A stretch of 5,485 nt of DNA from an uncultured Collinsella sp. (GCA_905211615.1 CAJMBB010000132.1:1-5485), one strand, 5' to 3'; shown: positions 1 through 4,949, counted from the stretch's first letter. Notes: generated from the letters alone by a model not told the origin. Numbers and translations are program-made.

Positions 1-27
1 CGAGCGAGCCCAGGACCTGACCGAACG

Positions 28-56
28 AAAAACTTACCCGCCTCGCCCGGCCAGGC
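28..56 (-). terminator. weak candidate terminator after the HAD gene
   Basis: On the minus strand downstream of the phosphatase stop codon, an imperfect hairpin (GCCT/AGGC arms plus two inner pairs across a mismatch, 40-56) is followed after about seven bases by five U residues (28-32). The stem is short and the U-run is offset, so this is only a weak candidate. Nothing else is recognisable in bases 1-68. Confidence 0.25.
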
Positions 57-68
57 CCGATGGGACGG

Positions 69-896
69 CTAACGAGCCGCCAAGATGGCGTCGATGAGCG
101 TCAGTACGCCCCCGTCGTTGTTGCTCGGAATGCGCCACTTGGCGTGCGCGTTCATGTGCTCCTCGGCATTGTCCACGATAAAGCTGTGACCGACGCGCTC
201 CAGCATGGGGATGTCGTTGTAGGTGTCGCCCACGGCGGCAGCATCGGCAATATCGATGCCCAGGTGCTCGCACAGGTGCGCGACGCCGGCGCCCTTGTCG
301 ACGCCCAGGTTCATAAAGTCGATCCACTCGCGCCCGGCGTTGGTGACGTAGAGCTTGTCCGAGAACTCGGGGCTATAGGTCTCGCGGAAAGCAGGCTCGG
401 CGTCGTAGCCGGGGAAGAAGACCGAAATCTTGTTGGACTCGAAATCAATGCCCTCAAAGCTGTCGACGTAGTTGATTGTGTTGTAGTAGACGCTGATCTC
501 GTCGTGGTATTGATGGTCGCGGGCAAGCACGTAGAACTCGTCGAAGCAGCACAGGACGGGGACAGCGCGAGGATCCTCCGAGGCACGGCTCAAGACCTGC
601 TGATACAGCTCCACGTCAATATTGCTCTTATAGATATAGCTACCGCGATAGATCACGCAAGCTCCGTTGTCGGGACAAAAGGCGAGGCGGTTCTTGATGC
701 CCTCGAACATCTCCTCGAGCTTGGGGGCGGGACGTCCGCTGGCGGGGCAGAATACGATGCCGGCGTCGGCGAGCTTGTCCAGGCGCTCATCAAGACCCTG
801 GGGCAGCACGCGCTCGTCGGTCAGCAGCGTCTTGTCCATATCGACGGCGAGAATCTTAATGTTGCCGATGTTGGCGTCCGATTCGTAAGTTTGCAT
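69..896 (-). CDS. Cof-type HAD-superfamily phosphatase
   Basis: This is a 275-residue cytosolic hydrolase of the haloacid dehalogenase superfamily, Cof/subfamily IIB type. The family removes phosphate from small phosphorylated metabolites (sugar phosphates, nucleotides, cofactors) using a Mg2+-dependent aspartyl-phosphate intermediate. All core motifs are visible. Motif I is DMDKTLL, with nucleophile D19 and acid/base D21. Motif II lies in PASGRP (S53). The motif III lysine is K201 in GVDKGAG. Motif IV is GDTYNDIPML (D224, N227, D228). The 80-190 segment between motifs II and III fits the C2 cap of this subfamily. Length is normal for Cof proteins. The chosen ATG has GAAAGG nine bases upstream on the minus strand (906-911). 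The gene diverges from argG across a 554-bp gap. Substrate cannot be predicted: family members are promiscuous. The family call is firm; no specific gene symbol is justified. Confidence 0.93.
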   Translation of the reverse strand: MQTYESDANIGNIKILAVDMDKTLLTDERVLPQGLDERLDKLADAGIVFCPASGRPAPKLEEMFEGIKNRLAFCPDNGACVIYRGSYIYKSNIDVELYQQVLSRASEDPRAVPVLCCFDEFYVLARDHQYHDEISVYYNTINYVDSFEGIDFESNKISVFFPGYDAEPAFRETYSPEFSDKLYVTNAGREWIDFMNLGVDKGAGVAHLCEHLGIDIADAAAVGDTYNDIPMLERVGHSFIVDNAEEHMNAHAKWRIPSNNDGGVLTLIDAILAAR

Positions 897-931
897 AAAA
901 ATGCGCCTTTCGTTTCGAGATTGTTTCAGAC

Positions 932-937
932 GTTATA
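932..937 (-). promoter_or_regulatory. candidate -10 element of the HAD gene
   Basis: Read on the minus strand, 932-937 is TATAAC, five of six matches to the TATAAT consensus. It sits 35 bp upstream of the phosphatase start and leaves room for a short leader with the GAAAGG site. No good -35 element is visible at 16-18 bp, so the assignment is tentative. Confidence 0.35.
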
Positions 938-1039
938 ACCATCAACTAGTAGTCGAGCGTATTTTCGCAGGAATGGTGCGTATTTGCACTGCAATTCACA
1001 AACTAATGAAAAAACTTTTCAGAAATTTGAATTTGTCGC

Positions 1040-1067
1040 TTGCGCAGCGTGCACTTTAGCGTAATAT
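1040..1067 (+). promoter_or_regulatory. candidate promoter of the argG leader transcript
   Basis: TTGCGC (1040-1045) and TAATAT (1062-1067) are separated by 16 bp and resemble a sigma-70-type -35/-10 pair (three and four of six consensus matches). The predicted start of transcription, about 1074, falls exactly at the first base-paired position of the structured element 1075-1131. This would give argG a leader of roughly 375 nt. This is inference from motif match and geometry; no better pair was seen closer to argG. Confidence 0.35.
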
Positions 1068-1074
1068 GGCGAAC

Positions 1075-1131
1075 ATCGAAAACGGAGACGGCAAAAGAGC
1101 CGCTTACCGAGGAAAAGGTACCGTTTGCGAT
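1075..1131 (+). promoter_or_regulatory. predicted three-way-junction RNA element in the argG leader
   Basis: The closing stem pairs 1075-1085 (ATCGAAAACGG) with 1121-1131 (CCGTTTGCGAT): ten pairs and one A/G mismatch. It encloses two short hairpins: CGGC/GCCG (1089-1092 with 1099-1102, loop AAAAGA) and TACC/GGTA (1105-1108 with 1117-1120). The last is directly adjacent to the closing stem and could stack on it. The element begins where the candidate promoter would start transcription. I do not recognise it as a known riboswitch class. It could be an RNA regulatory domain, a stability element or a chance fold; the long closing stem is the best-supported part. Confidence 0.4.
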
Positions 1132-1170
1132 ATTTGAATTGCGCCCGGCGATACGTGAAGGGAGAGGCAG

Positions 1171-1245
1171 ATGCAGTTCGTAAAGATCATCACCACTGCA
1201 GACAATGCCATCCGACGCCAGCGCGCAATTTCCCGACGACGATAA
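1171..1245 (+). CDS. possible arginine-rich leader peptide upstream of argG
   Basis: This is a 24-codon open frame, ATG at 1171 to TAA at 1243-1245, preceded by a strong purine-rich ribosome binding site AAGGGAG (1158-1164) six bases before the start. The peptide begins MQFVKII and holds six arginines: R15, R16, R18 and a terminal run R22-R24 directly before the stop. Four of the six are CGA codons, including all three of the run, whereas none of the 12 arginine codons in argG is CGA. It lies 205 bp upstream of argG, a biosynthetic gene for the same amino acid. This layout resembles leader peptides of attenuated operons (trp, his, leu, ilv), in which regulatory codons cluster near the stop and overlap RNA stems. 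Here the last codons and stop lie in a perfect hairpin (1238-1253). Function is inferred; the frame is short enough to occur by chance. Confidence 0.5.
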   Translation: MQFVKIITTADNAIRRQRAISRRR

Positions 1246-1299
1246 CAATCGTCTCTGTCCGCATGGGGCGCAATGCCTCAACAGAGTCATTTTGAGGTC
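1238..1299 (+). promoter_or_regulatory. overlapping alternative RNA stems, attenuator-like
   Basis: Three helices share sequence in turn. Stem A: GACGAT (1238-1243) with ATCGTC (1248-1253), loop AACA, covering the last leader codons and stop. Stem B: CTCTGT (1253-1258) with ACAGAG (1281-1286), with an inner GCAT/ATGC stem (1261-1264 with 1273-1276), followed by TCATTTT, a poor U-rich tail. Stem C: CCTCAA (1276-1281) with TTGAGG (1292-1297). A and B share base 1253; B and C share 1276 and 1281, and C's 5' arm lies within B. B is the only one that looks like an intrinsic terminator, and only weakly. The on/off wiring cannot be decided by eye. Confidence 0.4.
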
Positions 1300-1393
1300 G
1301 TTGGGTTTAAGCACGACATAGGCGCATGTTTCTAGGGCATGCCTGTGATGCATTCTGCTGAATAACCTGATATTGCACGGTTTTTGACCTCAA
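1292..1393 (+). promoter_or_regulatory. long-range pairing in the argG leader
   Basis: TTGAGGTC (1292-1299) is perfectly complementary to GACCTCAA (1386-1393), extendable by G-U pairs on both sides. The 5' arm is the same segment used by stem C, so this pairing would displace C. The 3' arm begins just after five T residues (1381-1385) and is followed by a small CAAG/CTTG hairpin with a GTGA loop (1391-1402). This could be an anti-terminator or a scaffold bringing the leader close to the argG ribosome binding site. Between the arms (1300-1385) only short hairpins are seen (for example GCATG/CATGC, 1324-1328 with 1338-1342). Confidence 0.35.
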
Positions 1394-1436
1394 GGTGACT
1401 TGCAACTGACCGATGTTCTAACTAGCTACCAAGGGC

Positions 1437-1443
1437 GAAAGGA
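1437..1443 (+). promoter_or_regulatory. argG ribosome binding site
   Basis: GAAAGGA lies seven bases before the ATG at 1451. It decides the start: the open frame extends upstream to a TTG at 1400, but the family N-terminus begins only just before the ATP-binding loop and the upstream codon lacks a comparable site. Confidence 0.8.
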
Positions 1444-1450
1444 AACAGCC

Positions 1451-2677
1451 ATGAGCAAGGAAAAAGTCGTTCTCGCATATTCCGGTGGTCTTGATACATC
1501 CGTATGTGTCAAGTGGCTCCAGGACGAGAAGAATCTCGATGTCGTTTGTGTCTGCGGCAACGTGGGCCAGGAAGAGACCGGACTGGATGCCAAGAAGCAG
1601 AAGGCGCTCGACCTGGGCGTTCTCGATTGCCAGGTGCTCGACCTGCGCGACGAGTTCTCCGATGAGTTCCTGACCAAGGCCATCGCCGCAAACTCCATGT
1701 ATGAGAATAAATACCCGCTGCTCTCCGCCCTGTCTCGCCCGCTGCTCGCTAAGAAGCTCGTCGAGGTCGCCCACGAGTTTGGCGCGACCTACGTTGCCCA
1801 CGGCTGCACCGGTAAGGGTAACGACCAGGTCCGTTTTGAGGCCGCCGTCAAGGCCCTCGACCCCGAGCTCAAGGTTATCGCCCCGGTTCGCGAGTGGGAC
1901 CTGAAGTGCCGTCCCGACGAGGTCGCCTATGCCCACGCCCACAACGTGCCGGTTCCCGAGGGTGCCAACGACAACCCCTACTCCATCGACGACAACCTGT
2001 GGGGTCGTGCCATTGAGTGCGGTCACCTGGAGGATCCCTGGAACGAGCCGCTCGATGACGCTTGGGTTATGACCAAGAACCCCGAGGACACTCCGGACAC
2101 CCCGACCTACACCGAGATTGAGTTTGAGGCCGGCAAGCCCGTCGCCGTAGACGGCAAGAAGATGAAGCTCTCCGAGATCGTCATCGCCCTCAACAAGATC
2201 TCCGGCGACAACGGCTTTGGCCGTCTTGACCTGGTTGAGGATCGTCTGGTGGGCCTCAAGAGCCGCGAGTGCTACGAGGTTCCCGGCGCCCTGACGCTCA
2301 TCACCGCCCACAAGGCGCTCGAGGACATCTGCGTCGAGGGCGACCTGCTCAAGACCAAGATCAAGCTCGAGCAGGATTGGGCCACCGCCGTGTACAACGG
2401 CCAGTGGTACAGCCCGCTCAAGAATGCGCTCGACGCCTTTATGGCCGACACCCAGAAGTTCGTGACCGGCACCGTCCGCCTGAAGTTCTTTAAGGGTAAC
2501 TGCCATGTCGTCGGCCGCAAGAGCCCCTTCAGCCTCTACGACTACGGTCTGGCTACCTACGACCGCGACACCACGTTTGACGAGAAGGCCAGCGCCGGCT
2601 TTATCGAGATCGATACGCTGTCGCTCAAGACGTGGGCAAAGGTCCAGGGCCCCAGCTCTGCTGCCGCCCAGGCCTAG
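1451..2677 (+). CDS. argG: argininosuccinate synthase
   Basis: This 408-residue cytosolic enzyme joins citrulline and aspartate with ATP cleavage to AMP and pyrophosphate, making argininosuccinate, the penultimate step of arginine synthesis. The N-terminal nucleotide-binding domain opens with the PP-loop AYSGGLDTS (residues 9-17). The second family signature HGCTGKGNDQVRFE is at 117-130, contacting ATP and aspartate/citrulline. SIDDNLWGRAIECG (178-191) marks the start of the synthase-specific domain, and YEVPGALTLI lies at 275-284. The C-terminus contains the usual helical oligomerisation tail. Length matches the ~400-residue bacterial type rather than the longer enterobacterial form. No key residue is missing. 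Codons strongly prefer C/G endings; all 12 arginine codons are CGC or CGT. It is preceded by an unusually long structured leader and followed 520 bp later by argH, so co-transcription is uncertain. Confidence 0.98.
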   Translation: MSKEKVVLAYSGGLDTSVCVKWLQDEKNLDVVCVCGNVGQEETGLDAKKQKALDLGVLDCQVLDLRDEFSDEFLTKAIAANSMYENKYPLLSALSRPLLAKKLVEVAHEFGATYVAHGCTGKGNDQVRFEAAVKALDPELKVIAPVREWDLKCRPDEVAYAHAHNVPVPEGANDNPYSIDDNLWGRAIECGHLEDPWNEPLDDAWVMTKNPEDTPDTPTYTEIEFEAGKPVAVDGKKMKLSEIVIALNKISGDNGFGRLDLVEDRLVGLKSRECYEVPGALTLITAHKALEDICVEGDLLKTKIKLEQDWATAVYNGQWYSPLKNALDAFMADTQKFVTGTVRLKFFKGNCHVVGRKSPFSLYDYGLATYDRDTTFDEKASAGFIEIDTLSLKTWAKVQGPSSAAAQA

Positions 2678-2719
2678 CGCCTCCTTCCCTTGGTATCCGC
2701 GCGGCCCATCCGCGTGATA

Positions 2720-2755
2720 CATAACGGGCGCACGGGGTCCCTACCTTTCGTTATG
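2720..2755 (+). repeat. inverted repeat downstream of argG
   Basis: CATAACG (2720-2726) and CGTTATG (2749-2755) are perfect complements with a 22-base loop. There is no U-run after the 3' arm, so this is not a convincing terminator. It may stabilise the argG transcript end or be incidental. Confidence 0.3.
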
Positions 2756-2830
2756 CTTGCTGACACTTCTTAACATCGGTGGCCCCTACGTTCCGCCCGC
2801 ATATATGACGCCGCATCCGCGGCTGAGTCC

Positions 2831-2868
2831 GAGCCCCGCCGGGGTTGTCCGGCGGGGCTCCTTCTATC
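2831..2868 (+). terminator. strong hairpin, likely argG terminator
   Basis: A perfect 12-bp GC-rich stem (GAGCCCCGCCGG, 2831-2842, with its complement 2849-2860) closes a six-base loop GGTTGT and is followed by CTTCTATC, a short and interrupted U-rich tail. It lies about 150 bp after the argG stop. The stem strength argues for termination; the poor tail leaves partial read-through into the following small ORF possible. Confidence 0.65.
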
Positions 2869-2894
2869 AATTTGGCGGCTCTGCACCTATATAT

Positions 2895-2900
2895 AAGGAG
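2895..2900 (+). promoter_or_regulatory. ribosome binding site of the 56-codon ORF
   Basis: AAGGAG lies eight bases before the ATG at 2909, a near-ideal Shine-Dalgarno sequence. The overlapping TATATATAAG (2888-2897) looks like a -10 box, but transcription from it would start at or after this site and remove it. The message must therefore start further upstream. Confidence 0.65.
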
Positions 2901-2908
2901 TATCCATT

Positions 2909-3079
2909 ATGTTCAATGCTATTGCGCATGCTTTACTTGCCCTCGCGCCCGAGATCGATGCTGCAAAGGTCGAGGACGTCCCTATGAGCCTGAAGGCCTG
3001 GATCGATGGGTCGCAGGGCAACATCCGGAGGGAGACGTTGGGCGCCAAGTGCCTGGTGCGTCACTTCTTTGCAAATTAG
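2909..3079 (+). CDS. small hypothetical protein between argG and argH
   Basis: This is a 56-residue ORF, ATG at 2909 to TAG at 3077-3079, with AAGGAG at ideal spacing. I do not recognise the product. The first 14 residues (MFNAIAHALLALAP) are hydrophobic and helix-like but too short and too lightly hydrophobic for a confident membrane anchor. The remainder is mixed charged sequence with WIDGSQGNIRRET at 31-43 and a C-terminal VRHFFAN. There is one cysteine (C48) and no metal-binding pattern. It sits 231 bp after argG and 118 bp before argH on the same strand, after the strong hairpin at 2831-2860. Its placement suggests a possible link to arginine genes, but nothing in the sequence shows this. 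The ribosome binding site is the main evidence that it is translated; a remnant of a longer gene is also possible. Confidence 0.55.
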   Translation: MFNAIAHALLALAPEIDAAKVEDVPMSLKAWIDGSQGNIRRETLGAKCLVRHFFAN

Positions 3080-3182
3080 CAACATGGCCCCGAACGCGGT
3101 GGGGAATGTGCAAAACTAGCGGTTGATAAATCGCTTTAGCGACATGGCGCATTATTTTGAGCGCTTGTTTTGGTATTTGGAG

Positions 3183-3190
3183 AAAGGAGA
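3183..3190 (+). promoter_or_regulatory. argH ribosome binding site
   Basis: AAAGGAGA is seven bases before the ATG at 3198. It selects this start over in-frame upstream codons (ATG at 3144), agreeing with the conserved ArgH N-terminus, which begins almost directly with LWGGRF. Confidence 0.85.
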
Positions 3191-3197
3191 CGGTTCC

Positions 3198-4628
3198 ATG
3201 GCTCTTTGGGGCGGTCGTTTTGAGGCGGGCGTGGCCGAGGTCACGCAGGAGTTTGGCGCGTCGCTGCCGGTCGACAAGCATCTCTATAAGCAGGATATCG
3301 CCGGCTCTAAGGCACATGCCAAGATGCTGGCCGCCCAGGGCATCATCAGTGCCGAGGATGAGCGGTCGATTGCCGAGGGCCTGACCGGAATCGAGCAGGA
3401 TATCGATGCCGGCAACTTCATCTTCGATATCAACGACGAGGACATTCATATGTCCATCGAGAGCGAGCTGACGCGTCGCATCGGCGAGGCCGGTAAGCGC
3501 TTGCATACCGGACGTTCGCGCAACGACCAGGTGGCGACCGACACACGCCTGGGCGTCAAGGCGCTGGCCAAGGAGCTCATGGAGGCCAATCTTGAGCTGC
3601 GTCATGTGCTGGTGGATGCGGCCAAGAAGTACGACAAGGTGATTCTGCCGGGCTACACGCACATGCAGCATGCTCAGCCCGTGCTGCTGTCACATCATCT
3701 GCTAGCGTATTCCTGGATGTTCGCGCGCGACTTTACGCGTTTGAAGGCCGCCTTTGATGCCGCCGACAACTGCCCGCTGGGTGCTGCCGCGCTTGCCGGT
3801 ACGAGCTATCCGCTCGATCGTCAGATGACGGCTGCCGAACTTGGCTTTGCGGGTGTGATTCCCAACTCGCTCGATGCGGTTTCCGACCGTGATTTCCTGC
3901 TCGATCTGCATTACGCCGGCTCCGTCATGGCCATGCACCTGTCGCGTCTTTCCGAGGAGATCGTGCTGTGGTCGAGCTCCGAATTTGGCTTTATCACGCT
4001 TTCCGACTCCTACTCCACCGGCTCGTCTATCATGCCGCAGAAGAAGAACCCCGACTTTGCCGAGCTTATCCGCGGCAAGAGCGGCCGAGTCTATGGCAAC
4101 CTGGTGCAGCTGCTCGTGACGATGAAGGGCCTTCCGCTTGCTTATAACAAGGACTTGCAGGAGGACAAGGAGGGCGCGCTCGATACCGCTCACACGCTCA
4201 TGCAATGCCTGTCGGTTATGGCCGGTATGATTTCGACTTGGACTGTCAACGAGGATGCCATGGCGCGCGAGTGCGGCGTGGGGCACCTTGCTGCCACCGA
4301 TGTTGCCGATTACCTGGCTAAGCGTGGTCTGCCGTTCCGCGAGGCGCATGCCGTGGTAGGCCATTTGGTCCTGATGTGCGAGAAGCGCGGCTGCAATCTT
4401 GAGGACCTGCCGTTTGAGGTGTTCCAGGAGGCAAGCCCGCTCTTTGAGCGCGATATTACCGAGGCGCTCGATATCCCGTCGATTGTCGCCGCGCGCACGA
4501 CCGAGGGCGGCACCGCTCCTGCCGCCGTTGCGGTGCAGTTGCAGCGTGCTGAGGCACAACTCGTTGCCGACGAAGGCGTGTTTGGATCGCTGACCAAGGT
4601 CGTCGAGATGGGCCACGGGGCAAAGTAG
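3198..4628 (+). CDS. argH: argininosuccinate lyase
   Basis: This 476-residue enzyme of the fumarase/aspartase superfamily splits argininosuccinate into arginine and fumarate, completing arginine synthesis. It acts in the cytosol, normally as a homotetramer whose active sites combine three subunits. The three conserved regions are intact: HTGRSRNDQVATD (103-115), GYTHMQHAQP (152-161, containing the T154-H155 pair used in catalysis), and the flexible signature loop GSSIMPQKKNP (275-285), which carries the catalytic serine. LWGGRF (3-8) is the standard ArgH start, and YNKDLQEDKE (316-325) is also typical. Length is close to the usual ~460 residues; the extra C-terminal residues end in GHGAK. No disruption is seen. 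No firm promoter is visible in the 118 bp upstream, so expression could come from a promoter before the small ORF, from argG read-through, or from a poor-consensus promoter. The hairpin at 4679-4708 would end the transcript. Confidence 0.98.
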   Translation: MALWGGRFEAGVAEVTQEFGASLPVDKHLYKQDIAGSKAHAKMLAAQGIISAEDERSIAEGLTGIEQDIDAGNFIFDINDEDIHMSIESELTRRIGEAGKRLHTGRSRNDQVATDTRLGVKALAKELMEANLELRHVLVDAAKKYDKVILPGYTHMQHAQPVLLSHHLLAYSWMFARDFTRLKAAFDAADNCPLGAAALAGTSYPLDRQMTAAELGFAGVIPNSLDAVSDRDFLLDLHYAGSVMAMHLSRLSEEIVLWSSSEFGFITLSDSYSTGSSIMPQKKNPDFAELIRGKSGRVYGNLVQLLVTMKGLPLAYNKDLQEDKEGALDTAHTLMQCLSVMAGMISTWTVNEDAMARECGVGHLAATDVADYLAKRGLPFREAHAVVGHLVLMCEKRGCNLEDLPFEVFQEASPLFERDITEALDIPSIVAARTTEGGTAPAAVAVQLQRAEAQLVADEGVFGSLTKVVEMGHGAK

Positions 4629-4653
4629 GGATTTGACTGAAGCGGCTTTGGCC

Positions 4654-4667
4654 ATTTATCGATAAAT
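4654..4667. repeat. 14-bp perfect palindrome after argH
   Basis: ATTTATCGATAAAT is perfectly self-complementary with no spacer, 26 bp after the argH stop. It looks like a dimeric regulator site rather than a hairpin. A TTGACT (4633-4638) lies 15 bp before it, so it could overlap a weak rightward promoter, but no gene begins nearby. The bound protein, if any, is unknown. Confidence 0.3.
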
Positions 4668-4678
4668 CGTTTTTGCTT

Positions 4679-4715
4679 TACGGGCGTCTGCTGATGTGGG
4701 CGTCCGTATTTTGTT
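4679..4715 (+). terminator. argH terminator
   Basis: TACGGGCG (4679-4686) pairs with CGTCCGTA (4701-4708), eight pairs including one G-U, extendable inward by mostly wobble pairs. It is followed by TTTTGTT, a reasonable U-rich tail. Position 50 bp after the argH stop fits a Rho-independent terminator. Confidence 0.7.
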
Positions 4716-4783
4716 GCTATGGGGGAGGGGCTTGTCGAGAACTTCTGTAGGACCTTTGGGCAGGTTGTGAAGGGGTTACGTTC

Positions 4784-4835
4784 GCGGGCGGCAACCGACC
4801 GCCTGCTCGGTTCGATGCGGTTGATGGGCGGTCGG
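4784..4835 (+). promoter_or_regulatory. competing GC-rich stems upstream of ndk
   Basis: GCGGGCGG (4784-4791) pairs with CCGCCTGC (4799-4806), seven Watson-Crick pairs plus one G-U with loop CAACCGA. The alternative CCGACCGCC (4795-4803) with GGCGGTCGG (4827-4835) is a perfect nine-base stem. AACCGA (4793-4798) can also pair with TCGGTT (4807-4812). These share bases, so only some can form at once. No U-run follows. If transcribed, it would be a switchable RNA or the 3' end of an argH read-through product. The sequence alone does not assign it to a transcript. Confidence 0.35.
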
Positions 4836-4878
4836 ATGGTACTCTAATCGGGCTTCGAAACAGAAGTGACACATATGG

Positions 4879-4910
4879 AACGCTTCAATAAATTGCAACG
4901 TTTCAATAAA
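4879..4910 (+). repeat. near-identical direct repeat upstream of the ndk promoter
   Basis: AACGCTTCAATAAA (4879-4892) and AACGTTTCAATAAA (4897-4910) match at 13 of 14 positions, with starts 18 bp apart and a 4-bp spacer TTGC. The pair ends just upstream of the candidate ndk promoter. It could be a tandem activator or repressor site; no known box was recognised. Confidence 0.5.
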
Positions 4911-4920
4911 CAGCTTTTTG

Positions 4921-4936
4921 TTTAACTGCAGCTAAA
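4921..4936. promoter_or_regulatory. imperfect palindrome inside the ndk promoter
   Basis: TTTAACTGCAGCTAAA is palindromic at 14 of 16 positions (TTTA, CTGCAG and TAAA match; positions 5 and 12 do not). It covers the -35 and part of the spacer of the candidate promoter, where a dimeric repressor could block polymerase. The regulator is unknown. Confidence 0.35.
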
Positions 4937-4949
4937 ACTCTGTTACGAT
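4922..4949 (+). promoter_or_regulatory. ndk: candidate ndk promoter with extended -10
   Basis: TTAACT (4922-4927) and TACGAT (4944-4949) are 16 bp apart, and the -10 carries the extended motif TGT directly before it (4941-4943). The predicted start of transcription is about 4956, leaving a leader of roughly 57 nt to the ndk ATG. This is the best-supported promoter in the window by motif match. Confidence 0.5.

Noticed and set aside
1066..1137. A 23-codon plus-strand frame (starts MANIENGDGKR) upstream of the leader peptide
   Set aside because: No ribosome binding site precedes it, its ATG overlaps the candidate -10 element, and it lies within the paired RNA element.
1075..1300. T-box riboswitch
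   Set aside because: GGTACCG (1117-1123) faintly recalls the T-box core, but the conserved tRNA-end-binding sequence, specifier stem and downstream terminator are not present.
1273..1335. A 20-codon frame (starts MPQQSHFEVV) in register with the leader peptide
   Set aside because: There is no ribosome binding site. It is in frame after the leader stop, which could hint at a decayed longer gene, but the number of in-frame stops from 1066 to 1335 is about what chance gives.
1400..1450. Upstream TTG start extending ArgG by 17 residues
   Set aside because: The extension has no ribosome binding site and precedes the conserved N-terminus; ATG at 1451 has GAAAGGA at good spacing.
897..1450. ArgR (ARG box) operator
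   Set aside because: TTTGAATTT (1026-1034) and TTTGAATTG (1133-1141) resemble half-sites, but no paired palindromic ARG box was found.
1418..2722. Long minus-strand open frame opposite argG, and similar frames opposite argH and the phosphatase
   Set aside because: These are shadow frames produced by strong G/C third-position bias in the real genes; they lack ribosome binding sites and recognisable domains.
3125..3133. GATAAATCG before argH repeated after it at 4661-4669
   Set aside because: A shared 9-mer is expected by chance many times in a window this long; no further similarity flanks it.
4719..4847. 42-codon frame after the argH terminator
   Set aside because: The start overlaps the end of the terminator region, there is no ribosome binding site, and the frame covers competing GC-rich stems.
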